From Brevinema_A sp051647535 (GTDB taxonomy: Bacteria > Spirochaetota > Brevinematia > Brevinematales > Brevinemataceae): a stretch of 64,000 nucleotides of DNA. The DNA lies in the NCBI GenBank assembly GCA_051647535.1, contig JBOFEA010000004.1, forward strand, positions 186,001 through 250,000, in the 5' to 3' direction. A program made the position numbers and the translations under genes. Below are positions 1 to 8,751 of this stretch, piece after piece; positions within the stretch are counted from its first letter, which is position 1, and every line of letters begins with the position of its first letter. The notes under the pieces are model-generated. The model searched no databases. It was given only the letters and a program-made list of their open reading frames with translations, and was not told the DNA's origin.

Positions 1-50
1 TAAAATTCTATATAATATAATCAAACAATAATCTTAAATAACAATTCAAA

Positions 51-74
51 AAACTCCCCTTAAAAGGGGAGTTT
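51..74 (-). terminator. Rho-independent terminator after the LysM lipoprotein gene
   Basis: A perfect 10-bp stem (AAACTCCCCT and its complement) with a 4-nt loop lies 14 bases past the stop codon of the LysM gene. On the minus strand the stem is followed by a run of T. The A/T-flanked symmetry would also allow it to work in the plus direction. Confidence 0.9.
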
Positions 75-87
75 TTAGTTTATTACA

Positions 88-1578
88 TTACATATCTGAA
101 GGTGCAGGAGGAATTCTGAATACTTGTTTTGGATAGATCAAATCAGGATCTTTGATTTCTAACTTATTAGCTCGCCAAATATTAGGCCATAACCAATAAC
201 GTCTTTTCTTGTATATTCTACCTGAAATATCCCATAAAGTATCACCTTTAACAACTGTATAATTAGTTAATGTTTGACCGGCAAGGAACAATTCAGCAAT
301 TCTTAATCCTTCTCTAGCAGAATCAATAGCACTGAGATAATTACCTTCATTATAATATTGAGTAGCTGCATCATTAAACGATTCAATCATTTCTAAAGTA
401 ATAACACCATCATCAGAAAATTCCGGATTGATATTCTGTGCTTTATAAGAAATATCCATATAAGAAACATCAGTAAGAAGATCAGCAGCAGAACCAATAA
501 ATAATGTCACTTCATCATTTTCATCAATATCTTGAATATCAATAATTTCAACATTACCGTCTTCATCTTCATAAATAATTGTTTCTGTATCAGTAGTAGG
601 CTCAGAAGCCGATCGAACAGCTTTTGATCCAGCACCGGAAGTTTTTGTAGCAGGTTTTGTTCTTGATGCCGGTACAGATTTCTTTGTCTGTGATCTACTG
701 GTATTTCCGGATTGTGAATTCATTGATTGATCTTTGGTATATACATCATTAGTATAGTTATTTTCTTTTAAGTACGCAATCATTTTTTCCAAACGATGTA
801 TCAAATTATAAGCTTGGAGTTGGAGATCAGATCCGTCTTGATCAACTGAAATACGAATATTTCGATCAGAAGAACCACATGTTGCCAATACTTCTTCAAG
901 TGATGCAATAGCGGATTCAGATGAAGAAATACTTGCAGAATACTGCTTGTTATTATATTGATCAGAAGCTTTTGTAATTAATTGATCAGCATTTTTCAAC
1001 ATTTGTTCTGAACATGCTTTATCTGTGGAATTAACAGCCTGCTTATGCATTTCTCTAGCACGATTTAAATTTGCAAGAGCTATTTTTTCTTGACCGCCAA
1101 TCAACGGTTCCAATAAATTGATTCCGGATTCAGCAGATTCTCTTGCTTTATCGTAATCTTCATTTACAAAGAAACTTTCTGCATCAATTAATGACTGAGC
1201 AGCTTGATGATAAACATCAGGATTGGATCTGTCAATTGATAAATCTTTAGCTGTGACCAATAAATTTTGAAGAGATTTTATTCTTTGGAAAGCTTTTTCA
1301 CGTCTTGCAATCCTAGTTGCCTCATCTGCTGCTGCAATTACTTTTTCTGCAGTAACATTAGCTGTTTTGTGATCTTTTCGAGCCAATTCGGCATTCATTT
1401 GGTCAAACAACTTCTGTGCTTGTGCAAATTCTTTAGGTGCATAAATTTCAGCTTCAGCTTGTCTAGCTCTTTCCATAGCACTAATAGCACGATCTACAGG
1501 TCCGGATTTAGTACTCTTACAACTTGTAACCGAAAGCAACATAATAACTAGGAATGAATTAATTATTATTTTTCTCAT
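88..1578 (-). CDS. LysM-domain lipoprotein with DUF4398-like N-terminal region
   Basis: This 496-residue protein begins with a hydrophobic signal ending in a lipobox-like LSVTSC, so it is probably a lipoprotein. Residues about 25-100 and further downstream are Ala/Glu/Lys-rich helices of the DUF4398 type (the motif APKEFAQAQKLFDQM is diagnostic of the pair described here). A low-complexity Ser/Thr/Lys linker follows around residues 285-330, then an acidic stretch. Residues about 440-489 form a LysM peptidoglycan-binding domain starting YTVVKGDTLWDIS. LysM binds N-acetylglucosamine polymers, so the protein probably tethers envelope components to the cell wall. It lies 43 bp downstream of a smaller paralog of its N-terminal half and is probably co-transcribed with it. 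The precise function is unknown. Confidence 0.85.
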   Translation of the reverse strand: MRKIIINSFLVIMLLSVTSCKSTKSGPVDRAISAMERARQAEAEIYAPKEFAQAQKLFDQMNAELARKDHKTANVTAEKVIAAADEATRIARREKAFQRIKSLQNLLVTAKDLSIDRSNPDVYHQAAQSLIDAESFFVNEDYDKARESAESGINLLEPLIGGQEKIALANLNRAREMHKQAVNSTDKACSEQMLKNADQLITKASDQYNNKQYSASISSSESAIASLEEVLATCGSSDRNIRISVDQDGSDLQLQAYNLIHRLEKMIAYLKENNYTNDVYTKDQSMNSQSGNTSRSQTKKSVPASRTKPATKTSGAGSKAVRSASEPTTDTETIIYEDEDGNVEIIDIQDIDENDEVTLFIGSAADLLTDVSYMDISYKAQNINPEFSDDGVITLEMIESFNDAATQYYNEGNYLSAIDSAREGLRIAELFLAGQTLTNYTVVKGDTLWDISGRIYKKRRYWLWPNIWRANKLEIKDPDLIYPKQVFRIPPAPSDM

Positions 1579-1621
1579 TACTCACACCTCATTTTGAATT
1601 ATATAAATAGTATTCATCAAA

Positions 1622-1930
1622 TTATTTTTTAGTAGCTTCTACAATAGTATTACGCGACAAACGTATTGCAAGATTAGCTGCTTCTATCGTTAATATTGCT
1701 GAATTGTTGGCATCATCATATTTTTTCTCGTCTAAAAAACGATTCATTTGATCAAACAACTTTTCTGCATCTTTATATTCTTTGGGAGCTCTTATAGGAG
1801 CTTGTACATCTCTTGCACGCTGCATTGCTTCAGCAGCTAATACAGTATTTTTGAGATCAGGCTTTTTAGCGCATCCATAAACAGACCCAGATAAAATAAA
1901 TAATAATAAAATAATTTTAAATTTTTTCAT
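1622..1930 (-). CDS. Small DUF4398-type lipoprotein
   Basis: The product is 102 residues with a signal peptide and lipobox SVYGC. The rest is predicted helical and carries RAPKEYKDAEKLFDQMN, almost the same as a segment in the downstream LysM lipoprotein, so the two genes are paralogous over this region. This shared sequence is seen directly. The DUF4398 family is known from Gram-negative envelope lipoproteins of unknown role. It is the first gene of a likely two-gene unit with the LysM gene. A structural or cell-wall-associated role is inference. Confidence 0.8.
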   Translation of the reverse strand: MKKFKIILLLFILSGSVYGCAKKPDLKNTVLAAEAMQRARDVQAPIRAPKEYKDAEKLFDQMNRFLDEKKYDDANNSAILTIEAANLAIRLSRNTIVEATKK

Positions 1931-1983
1931 AATAAAACCTTTTCCATAATAATTGAATTTTATAATACTAAATATATATGTAT

Positions 1984-2012
1984 AATTTAAATATTTCTAA
2001 AAAATATGTCAA
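1984..2012 (-). promoter_or_regulatory. Possible promoter for the DUF4398/LysM lipoprotein unit
   Basis: On the minus strand there is TTGACA, a 17-base spacer and TAAATT. The -35 is perfect and the -10 matches four of six positions. It lies about 55 bases upstream of the small lipoprotein start. The surrounding 173-bp gap between csrA and this gene is otherwise AT-rich, with only weak inverted repeats (ACAATT around 2048 and AATTGT around 2071). Confidence 0.5.
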
Positions 2013-2103
2013 ATATACATATGTGCATTAAATAAAAAATTCCATTACAATTTAATTACTATGTATATGTAATTGTAAAATATAACAAAAAAATAAGCAA
2101 CTT

Positions 2104-2349
2104 TCAATCACGTTTATTTTTGCGATCTCTTTCATCGGAAATACGTTTTAATTCAAATAAAACATTAGATACTTGAGCCTGCTTATTTTCTTTTACAATT
2201 TCGTCAAAAATTTCCTGCCTGAAAATTTTGACATGTTTAGGAGCTATAATTCCTATTTTTACTTGATCAGGTTTAATACTGACTATTTTAACTTCAATTT
2301 GATTGTTGATAATTATCGATTCATTTTCTTTACGAGATAGAACCAGCAT
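2104..2349 (-). CDS. csrA: Carbon storage regulator CsrA
   Basis: The 81-residue protein opens with the family hallmark MLVLSRKENESIII and continues with VKIVSI, VKIGI and the APKHVKIFRQEI segment. CsrA is a dimeric RNA-binding protein that recognises GGA motifs in mRNA leaders and blocks translation. In flagellated bacteria with FliW, it represses flagellin translation. It has a strong ribosome site (AGGAGG) and lies 32 bp after fliW, the gene for its antagonist. The C-terminal tail of about 20 residues is charged and longer than in enteric CsrA, as is common in FliW-containing species. Confidence 0.95.
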   Translation of the reverse strand: MLVLSRKENESIIINNQIEVKIVSIKPDQVKIGIIAPKHVKIFRQEIFDEIVKENKQAQVSNVLFELKRISDERDRKNKRD

Positions 2350-2381
2350 TTATTCCTCCTTAGAGGCATTCATAAAAGGCT

Positions 2382-2804
2382 CTATTGAACAACAGCAATG
2401 TTTTCTTCTTGCTTTGCAAAAAGTCTGCATTTTGTTGTATAATGAGCACAATTGGAAATACTTTGAACAGCATACATATTTTTTGTATTGATTACAATAG
2501 GACCTAAGATATTCATTGTCATATCTTGAATAGATTCCGGAATAGTAATAATAGCAAAATCAATAACATCGTTATGATCTTGTATATCCAAAATCTCTAC
2601 ATCTTTATCATCAATATCTAATACATAATCGCTAAGAAACAGCTTAGGTTGAGTCAGCATAAAAGAAATTTCAGGATCTTCTTTGCTTTGAAGAAGAACA
2701 AATTGTTCCGGTTCTTCAACAGGTATCAAATAAAACTCTTTTAAATGTTCAAATCCAAAAATAGGCTTCTGGAATACAATAACACTATCCTTTAAAATTT
2801 CCAT
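2382..2804 (-). CDS. fliW: Flagellar assembly factor FliW
   Basis: This 140-residue protein matches FliW: an N-terminal FGFEHLKEFYLIP segment and a C-terminal MTMNILGPIVINTKN segment that is the family signature. FliW binds CsrA and flagellin and acts as a switch. When flagellin is exported, free FliW sequesters CsrA and flagellin translation resumes. The gene sits between flgL and csrA, the usual spirochaete and Bacillus order. The start is supported by GGAGG eight bases upstream. Confidence 0.93.
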   Translation of the reverse strand: MEILKDSVIVFQKPIFGFEHLKEFYLIPVEEPEQFVLLQSKEDPEISFMLTQPKLFLSDYVLDIDDKDVEILDIQDHNDVIDFAIITIPESIQDMTMNILGPIVINTKNMYAVQSISNCAHYTTKCRLFAKQEENIAVVQ

Positions 2805-2874
2805 AATTAGACCTCCAAAAAAATTATCATCTACTTTTATCTGTATTATTGTTTTTTATATTATTTTTAATCTT

Positions 2875-4128
2875 CTACCTTAAAAAATCCATTAAGGTTG
2901 TAGGGAGAATTTTAGCACCGATATTTAATGCCGCTTGGTGAGCAAATTCCATCATTTTAAATTCGGTCAATGTTTTGGTAAAATCAACATATACCGCATT
3001 AGAAGATGCATTAGTAAGATAAAACGATTCGGTTTCGTTCCTTTGGAATGTTTTTTCCAAGCGTTCCGAAACAGCTCCTGTATAGCTTCGATAACGAATA
3101 ACATTATTTAAACTTTTATCCAGAATACTAAGATCCTCGCCTCCTATTGCAAGAACATCATCTTTCAACAAATTATCACGAAGCGTAATTAAGGTATCAA
3201 AAACACTGACTTTTTCAGACACGGCTTCAGGAGAAAGATTATTAGGCATACCGGGTCCGGGAGTAGTGATTCCCAAATCCTGCATTATTGTTCCGCCTTC
3301 AATATCCTGAACCCAAGGCTGGCGTGGAGAAATACTTGTCAACCGAAAATTAACATTTCCGTTTTCTATTGATTGGACGGAAGCTGTCACTGTTGTTCCG
3401 GCTGCATTTATTTTTTGAGCTATAACATCTGGACTGTCTCCAGATGAAATAGAAATTTCTATGCCTTCAATAACAATACGTGAATCTGATGGAGCAATAT
3501 ATCCACCAACATCCATTCTACCTTGAAGAGTAGTTTTTGAAGTTTGAAAAATAGTAGATCCCGGAGAAATTGAAACTACTCTATCATTTCTTCCGACATC
3601 CATAATTCTTTCTTGAGCATTGCCAAAGTATTCTACTCCGGAAACCACTGGAACATTCAAATCGGGATGATGCATTTCCTTCATACGGTAAGGATGAATC
3701 GTTGTAGATGTTCCGCCAAATAAGGGTATTCCTTTGTATTCTACATTTGCATCGGAAACAACTTGGCGGATAATTTGATCAATTTCTCCAGCAATAATTA
3801 CTCGGTCATCTTTATTGAATGTTCCGTTTGCAGCTTGTACCGCAAGCTCTCTTGCTCTTTGAAGAGAATTTGCGACAATATCCAAGTTTGAATCAACAAT
3901 ATTCATCTTCTCTTGATGTGCGGAAATAATCTCGTTAAATTTTCCAATATCGGATTTTCTACCTTCCCATTCCATATAATTTGCTGTATTAGCAGGATCA
4001 TCACTAGGCAAGTGAATTTTCATATTAGATGTTAATTGAGATTGTTGTTTCTGCATTTTTTCATATCTGTTTGCCGCATTAAATAGAAAATCGTTCTGCA
4101 TAAAACCATGGGTAATACGTCCGGTCAT
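2875..4128 (-). CDS. flgL: Flagellar hook-filament junction protein FlgL (HAP3)
   Basis: The 417-residue protein has the flagellin-like N-terminal D0/D1 helix (about residues 1-140, including ANRYEKMQKQQSQLTSNMKI and the SLQRARELAVQAANGT motif). The middle is a beta-rich variable region, and the C-terminal D0/D1 helix covers roughly residues 330-417. FlgL joins hook-associated protein FlgK to the filament; in spirochaetes this is in the periplasm. The 417-residue length is larger than the roughly 317 residues of E. coli FlgL, with the extra length in the middle domain. GGGGAGG precedes the start, and flgK ends 24 bp upstream. Confidence 0.93.
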   Translation of the reverse strand: MTGRITHGFMQNDFLFNAANRYEKMQKQQSQLTSNMKIHLPSDDPANTANYMEWEGRKSDIGKFNEIISAHQEKMNIVDSNLDIVANSLQRARELAVQAANGTFNKDDRVIIAGEIDQIIRQVVSDANVEYKGIPLFGGTSTTIHPYRMKEMHHPDLNVPVVSGVEYFGNAQERIMDVGRNDRVVSISPGSTIFQTSKTTLQGRMDVGGYIAPSDSRIVIEGIEISISSGDSPDVIAQKINAAGTTVTASVQSIENGNVNFRLTSISPRQPWVQDIEGGTIMQDLGITTPGPGMPNNLSPEAVSEKVSVFDTLITLRDNLLKDDVLAIGGEDLSILDKSLNNVIRYRSYTGAVSERLEKTFQRNETESFYLTNASSNAVYVDFTKTLTEFKMMEFAHQAALNIGAKILPTTLMDFLR

Positions 4129-4152
4129 AGCATCCTCCCCAAAAATTTAAAA

Positions 4153-6060
4153 TTAAACACCCATTCTATTGATGATCACATCCAACAGTCTGTCGCTTGT
4201 GGAAATCAAACGGGCAGCAGCATTATATGCATGTTGCAACGCCAGCATTTTGGTCATTTCTTCATCGACATTAACACCAGATATTTTTTCACGAATACCG
4301 GTCAATGATTTGGCAACTGTTTGAGTTTTGTCATAGGACAAAATTGCTTTTTCAGAAACAGTTCCTGCTTTGGCAACTGTTCCTTGAAAAAAATCCGCAA
4401 AACTTTCCGAACCGACTGTCATCACATTTGTAAAACGAAGATTTGCCAAAGCCAGTGCATTTCTGTTATCGTTCAATCCTGTAGCAATATCAAAAGTGCC
4501 ATCGCCATTATAATCGTACCCTTGAGCTGCGGCAATCATTTCAGGTTTGTTATCAATATCTTGAGATACCTGCATCAATCCGGCAATATTATGTTCCGGA
4601 GAAAGCGAAATCAAATCATTTGTTGTACGAAGAGCGTTTACCGCATCAACACTCTGCCAGTCAAAAGCCCCATCAGCACCCGACTCCTGAAGAACACCGG
4701 CAATACCAGTTAAAAAACTTCCAGAATCTTCCAAATGCCTTAAAGCAAAATTTGGAACATCATTTCGTGATGATGCTTGGGCTTTAATCGAAAATCGACC
4801 TCGAAAATCCAAATAAGCTGTCACTCCCGCTCCGGATTGATTAATTTTTTCGATAATTTGTACTGGAGTATCTTCTTCACGGTATTGTACAGTAATATCT
4901 GCTCCATTGAGCGTTGTAGACCCCAAATTAATAACCCCTGCAGCAGCAATCGGTGCTTCCGGATCCAATTTTTCTGTTCCTGTTATTCGAAATAATGCTG
5001 TACTATCTAGAACTCCATCTTGATTAAAATCAAACGATCCATTTTCGTTTTTGGATAAAGAAAGTTCTCTAAAAAATAATTTTCCTGTCTGTGCACTTAA
5101 ACCAAAACCTTCTTTATGAACTGCATTAACGGAATCAGACACACTATAAGACAAATAATTTATTCTGTTCAGCATATCACCCAAATCTTGATCACGAACC
5201 TCTACAAGCCCCGAAATTTCACCCATACCAAGATTCACATTTTGACCGGTTTGCTGCCAGCGTGCCGATATAAATCCTAAATTGTTAGGATCTTCATATG
5301 CTTCAACTTTTGCCGCATATTCTCCCTGCACCAACTTTTCCGCACCGATATATACAATAAATTCATTTTTATTTCCGCGTTCTACACGAATGTCAGCAAG
5401 CTGTGAAAGCTCATCAATAAGCAAATCCCTCTTATCATACAAATCATTAGGTTGATCGCCGGTTAATTCTTGTTTTTTTATCTGAACATTCAATGTTGAT
5501 ACAATATCTGCAATATTATTTAATCTGTTAATCTGCTGCTCAACTAAAGAATTTGTCTGTTTCTGCATATCCTTTAAAGCTTGATGCTGGGCACGGAACG
5601 TTTCATTAAGTGTTTTTGTTCTCTCCAAAAGATGTATTCTCAATGCATCATCTGTCGGAGATTCCGATACACTCTGCCATGAATGCCAAAATGCTTCCAA
5701 ATCCGTTCTTACATTTGATGTACTCGGTTCGTTCATTAACATTTCAAGCTGGTTAAGCATTGTTTTCTTTTGTTTCCAAAATCCCAATCCACCGTTTTCA
5801 TAAATAATTCTATCATCCAACAGTATATCCCTGACTCTTGTTAATTCTTCCACCGTCACACCGGTACCAAGCTGTCCGGGAATATTAGGTTTGGTAATAC
5901 CATTAGGAAACAATGCAGGCATTGTTTTTTGAGTGACACGCTGACGTGAATAACCTTCGGTATTGAGATTATTTAAATTATGACCAACAGTTTGAAGTCC
6001 TTGCTGAGATGTTTTAAGTGCACCCTTTCCCATTTCCAATCCCAAAAATGATGAAATCAT
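4153..6060 (-). CDS. flgK: Flagellar hook-associated protein FlgK (HAP1)
   Basis: The 635-residue protein starts with the rod/hook/HAP N-terminal motif: GLEMGKGALKTSQQGLQTVG is followed by a segment ending NTEGYSRQRV. It ends with the matching helical C-terminus (LALQHAYNAAARLISTSD, then INRMGV). FlgK forms the first junction ring between hook and filament and is exported by the flagellar type III system. A coiled region at about residues 130-230 and a beta-rich middle are typical. The ribosome site is AAAGGAGG. It lies in the flgN-flgK-flgL-fliW-csrA operon, 33 bp after flgN. Confidence 0.95.
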   Translation of the reverse strand: MISSFLGLEMGKGALKTSQQGLQTVGHNLNNLNTEGYSRQRVTQKTMPALFPNGITKPNIPGQLGTGVTVEELTRVRDILLDDRIIYENGGLGFWKQKKTMLNQLEMLMNEPSTSNVRTDLEAFWHSWQSVSESPTDDALRIHLLERTKTLNETFRAQHQALKDMQKQTNSLVEQQINRLNNIADIVSTLNVQIKKQELTGDQPNDLYDKRDLLIDELSQLADIRVERGNKNEFIVYIGAEKLVQGEYAAKVEAYEDPNNLGFISARWQQTGQNVNLGMGEISGLVEVRDQDLGDMLNRINYLSYSVSDSVNAVHKEGFGLSAQTGKLFFRELSLSKNENGSFDFNQDGVLDSTALFRITGTEKLDPEAPIAAAGVINLGSTTLNGADITVQYREEDTPVQIIEKINQSGAGVTAYLDFRGRFSIKAQASSRNDVPNFALRHLEDSGSFLTGIAGVLQESGADGAFDWQSVDAVNALRTTNDLISLSPEHNIAGLMQVSQDIDNKPEMIAAAQGYDYNGDGTFDIATGLNDNRNALALANLRFTNVMTVGSESFADFFQGTVAKAGTVSEKAILSYDKTQTVAKSLTGIREKISGVNVDEEMTKMLALQHAYNAAARLISTSDRLLDVIINRMGV

Positions 6061-6093
6061 TCCCTTCCTCCTTTCAAAAATTCAAAGTAGAAA

Positions 6094-6600
6094 TTAAATT
6101 AAGTGGTCAAATGTTTTGATACCCTGAAGTGTAGGTTCTTTAGTATTACCGTATTCATCGTATCTGCCATCACTCTGAATTCCAAGTGCAGTATCTAAAA
6201 TCTGAATTAAAATTTGTGAATTGGCATTCAAAATATAGGCGTTTTTTTCCGACATCATTTGGACTTGATTGACTATTTCATTAATCTCCTTACGTATCTT
6301 CAACAACTGTTCAGCCTTATCTGCAGAAAGTCTGCCTGCAAACTCCACTAACGATACATTCAATTCAAATCCTGCCTCTTCACCCAATACCTTTGTCCAA
6401 TCCATCCTAAGCTGCTCTATATTCTGAAGCTTGTTAAGATATGTTTCTTCTTGTTCATGTATTACCGATAAAACCTCAATATCAACATTTTGAAGAGCTT
6501 GATATTTTTGATTTTGAATCTCCAACATCTGAAGCAATACTAACTTAATATCCGTTAATATCTTTAATAATTCATAAGATGCGGAAGTAATATCTCTCAT
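6094..6600 (-). CDS. flgN: FlgN-like flagellar export chaperone
   Basis: The protein is 168 residues if started at the ATG at 6600, which has GGGAGG seven bases upstream. The reading frame is open for 13 more codons (to 6639) but without a ribosome site. The product is a nearly all-helical, Gln/Glu-rich protein with long amphipathic helices, as in the FlgN family of chaperones for FlgK and FlgL. Sequence alone is weakly diagnostic. Position immediately upstream of flgK-flgL supports the assignment. No promoter could be fixed with confidence upstream. Confidence 0.75.
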   Translation of the reverse strand: MRDITSASYELLKILTDIKLVLLQMLEIQNQKYQALQNVDIEVLSVIHEQEETYLNKLQNIEQLRMDWTKVLGEEAGFELNVSLVEFAGRLSADKAEQLLKIRKEINEIVNQVQMMSEKNAYILNANSQILIQILDTALGIQSDGRYDEYGNTKEPTLQGIKTFDHLI

Positions 6601-6759
6601 TACACGCCTCCCGTGCCATACCGTTAAGATATAAAACACCTAATATAAAAATCGGAATTTTTAAAAAATACTTAAGCTTGTTTCGCTCAAAAATTTTTCT
6701 TATCCCCTATTTTTCTGCATCATAAAATATAGAATTTTTAAAAAATCATTATTTTATGA

Positions 6760-6788
6760 TTGAAAAAGTGCCGTTTCTATGGTATAAT
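6760..6788 (+). promoter_or_regulatory. Promoter of rplY-pth
   Basis: TTGAAA at 6760-6765, a 17-base spacer and TATAAT at 6783-6788 form a near-consensus sigma-70 type promoter. Transcription would start near 6795, giving a leader of about 95 nt before rplY. Confidence 0.88.
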
Positions 6789-6806
6789 ATTTTTAAGTAA
6801 ACACTG

Positions 6807-6850
6807 AACTGCCTCTCAATAATATTAATACAATATATTGAGAGCTGGTT
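6807..6850 (+). promoter_or_regulatory. Hairpin in the rplY leader, possible autoregulatory element
   Basis: CTCTCAATA at 6813-6821 pairs perfectly with TATTGAGAG at 6836-6844 around a 14-nt loop. Beyond a C/C mismatch, AACTG (6807-6811) can pair with TGGTT (6846-6850) using two G-U pairs. The structure lies in the 5' leader between the promoter and the ribosome site, and has no U tract. It could mimic 5S rRNA for L25 feedback, but that is a guess. Confidence 0.4.
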
Positions 6851-6888
6851 GTAGGTTGTTTAAACCGATACCCAGTAAGGAGCCCAAC

Positions 6889-7446
6889 ATGGCAAAAGAA
6901 TGGTCGACAACGACTTTAAAAGCTGAAATCCGTACAGCTTCAACAAAAAGCTCAAACAAATCATTAAGAGCTGAATCAAAATTACCCGCTGTCATTTACG
7001 GACCAAAAATTCAAGAAAATATCAATATTACTATTGATTATATTTCTTTCGAAAAAGTATTCGCAGCCAACGAAAGGCACCAAACATTTACCTTGGAATC
7101 AGACTCTAAAAAATATAATGTTATTATTAAGGATTATAAAATCGATCCTATTTCCCGACGTTTTATGCACGTTGATTTTTATGCAGTAGAAAAAGGAAAC
7201 GCTTTCAAAACACTTATTCCTATACAATTCACAGGAACTCCTGTTGGGGTTCGTGAAGGTGGAAATCTCTTAACTTACTTAAGAAAAATTTATATTCATG
7301 CAAAACCCGAAGATATGCCTGCACAAATTACAATTGATATTTCCAATCTTCAAAGAAAAAGAAATATTATTGTCCGCGATATCGAAGTACCAAAAAATTG
7401 TAAAATATTGACAAATAAAGGTGTTGTTCTTACAGAAGTAAAATAA
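6889..7446 (+). CDS. rplY: 50S ribosomal protein L25/TL5 (CTC family)
   Basis: The 185-residue protein starts at the ATG at 6889 (MAKEWSTTTLKAEIRT). AAGGAG sits eight bases upstream; the frame also extends back to a TTG at 6838, but that falls inside the leader hairpin. An N-terminal L25 domain (with LPAVIYGP, about residues 30-95) binds 5S rRNA. It is followed by the beta-barrel TL5 C-terminal domain (VPVGVREGG-like and IHAKPEDMPAQITIDIS). This two-domain form is usual outside enterics. It is followed 60 bp later by pth, a common bacterial pairing. Confidence 0.93.
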   Translation: MAKEWSTTTLKAEIRTASTKSSNKSLRAESKLPAVIYGPKIQENINITIDYISFEKVFAANERHQTFTLESDSKKYNVIIKDYKIDPISRRFMHVDFYAVEKGNAFKTLIPIQFTGTPVGVREGGNLLTYLRKIYIHAKPEDMPAQITIDISNLQRKRNIIVRDIEVPKNCKILTNKGVVLTEVK

Positions 7447-7506
7447 TTTATATATGTGACAATGCTTAAATAATAAAAAATAAAATATGAGGTTTGGAGG
7501 TAAATT

Positions 7507-8121
7507 ATGAAACTTGTTGTCGGTCTAGGAAACCCTGGCGAAACTTTTGAAAAAACCAGGCACAATTTAGGATTTTTAGTGTTGGATCACTTGGCAAAAC
7601 GTCATAATGCGTCTATCGATATCCGAAAAAAGAAATCTTTAATTGGAAAAATGCGGTTCAACAATCAAAAAGTAATCATCTTAAAACCTCAAACTTTTGT
7701 TAATCTAAGTGGAGAAGCTGTGCTTTATATGGCAAGTTTTCTTAGAATTCAACCGGAAAATATTATTGTTGTATGTGATGATGTAAATTTTGATTTTGGA
7801 AAAATTTCTATTATGAAATATGGATCTTCAGGCGGACACAACGGCGTAAAATCATTAATCAAATTCTTAAAGACCGATAATTTTCCTAGAGTAAGAGTAG
7901 GTATTGGAAGACCTGAACATGGTTGTTTAGAATCACATGTCTTGTCTAAATTTTCCAAAGATGAACTTCACAAATTAACGCCGGTTTTTGATGAAGCTTG
8001 TGATCTTATCGAACAAATTTTATGTGAAGGTATTGATTCTTGTACTAATAAAGATAATAATATTCTTCTATCTTCAAACAATAATTTAGATATTTCTCAG
8101 CTTGCCGTTTCTTCATTATAA
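7507..8121 (+). CDS. pth: Peptidyl-tRNA hydrolase
   Basis: The 204-residue enzyme carries the family motifs GLGNPGETFEKTRHNLGF (with the catalytic His of the TRHN motif), a CDDVNFDFG segment containing the catalytic Asp, and GSSGGHNGVKS. Pth cleaves the ester bond of peptidyl-tRNAs released prematurely from ribosomes. GGAGG precedes the start. The C-terminal 20 residues are Asn/Ser-rich and look like a species-specific tail. It is co-transcribed with rplY and ends at a bidirectional terminator. Confidence 0.96.
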   Translation: MKLVVGLGNPGETFEKTRHNLGFLVLDHLAKRHNASIDIRKKKSLIGKMRFNNQKVIILKPQTFVNLSGEAVLYMASFLRIQPENIIVVCDDVNFDFGKISIMKYGSSGGHNGVKSLIKFLKTDNFPRVRVGIGRPEHGCLESHVLSKFSKDELHKLTPVFDEACDLIEQILCEGIDSCTNKDNNILLSSNNNLDISQLAVSSL

Positions 8122-8150
8122 AAAGATTTCAAAAGTTATTACAAAAATAA

Positions 8151-8181
8151 AAAAAGTCCTTATTTTTCATAAGGACTTTTT
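8151..8181. terminator. Bidirectional terminator between pth and the barrel-protein gene
   Basis: A 13-bp perfect stem (AAAAAGTCCTTAT and complement) with a 5-nt loop is flanked by A and T runs. It therefore reads as a terminator for pth on the plus strand and for the converging gene on the minus strand. Confidence 0.92.
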
Positions 8182-8194
8182 TTATTTGTCTTGT

Positions 8195-8737
8195 TTAATT
8201 AATGGTTTTAATATTAACCTTTGTCTTTTTTGGAGATAAATGGAACTTAACACCGGCAGCACCAAAAATTTGTTCAGCTTGAATTCCCATACCAACATTG
8301 ATAAACACAAGATCAGAAACCGCAAAATTGAACCCTGTATTGAATCCAACTCCAAAACGATATATTCCGGAAACAACATCATGTGAAATAAACTGAAGAC
8401 CAGGTCCTAAGGATACATACCAGTCTACTTTTGGAGAAAAAACCACGTGAGCTGTAATCAACGGCGCAATAGAAGCTGAAAAAGGACCTAAAAAATCAAT
8501 AGAACTATCAAGTGTTAGTCCCAAAGCAAACTGCATTGATTTACCACCCCAAGCACCAACAATAAATTCTCCGGAAAGATTAACAGCCAACTGAGGACCG
8601 CCAATCGGATTGACATGTGCAGAACCGGCACCAATACCAATACCAAGTAGTGAACTACCTGTAGAATATAATTCTTGTGCAGCTGTATTTACTGCAAACA
8701 TACTAAAAAATATAAGCAATACTAAATTTTTTTTCAT
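8195..8737 (-). CDS. Probable outer-membrane beta-barrel protein
   Basis: The 180-residue product has an N-terminal signal peptide (KKNLVLLIFFSMFAVNTAAQ). The rest is alternating hydrophobic/Gly-rich strands, for example LGIGIGAGSAHV, YRFGVGFNTGFNF and INVGMGIQAE. This pattern fits a small 8-stranded outer-membrane barrel. No specific family was recognised. It is the second gene after the GIY-YIG gene, with a 14-bp gap and its own GAGAGGA ribosome site. It is similar in style, but only weakly in sequence, to the barrel genes at 15844 and 19698. Confidence 0.65.
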   Translation of the reverse strand: MKKNLVLLIFFSMFAVNTAAQELYSTGSSLLGIGIGAGSAHVNPIGGPQLAVNLSGEFIVGAWGGKSMQFALGLTLDSSIDFLGPFSASIAPLITAHVVFSPKVDWYVSLGPGLQFISHDVVSGIYRFGVGFNTGFNFAVSDLVFINVGMGIQAEQIFGAAGVKFHLSPKKTKVNIKTIN

Positions 8738-8751
8738 AAAATCCTCTCTAA

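Noticed and set aside
1267..1551. 94-codon open frame on the plus strand, Cys/Ser/Phe-rich
   Set aside because: It lies wholly antisense to the LysM lipoprotein gene, has low-complexity composition and no ribosome site; it is a shadow of the real gene.
2041..2103. Weak inverted repeats after csrA considered as its terminator
   Set aside because: The stems are six or seven A/T-rich pairs with no U tract, too weak to call.
4321..4713. 130-codon open frame on the plus strand, antisense to flgK
   Set aside because: Composition follows from the flgK codons on the other strand; no ribosome site or family motif.
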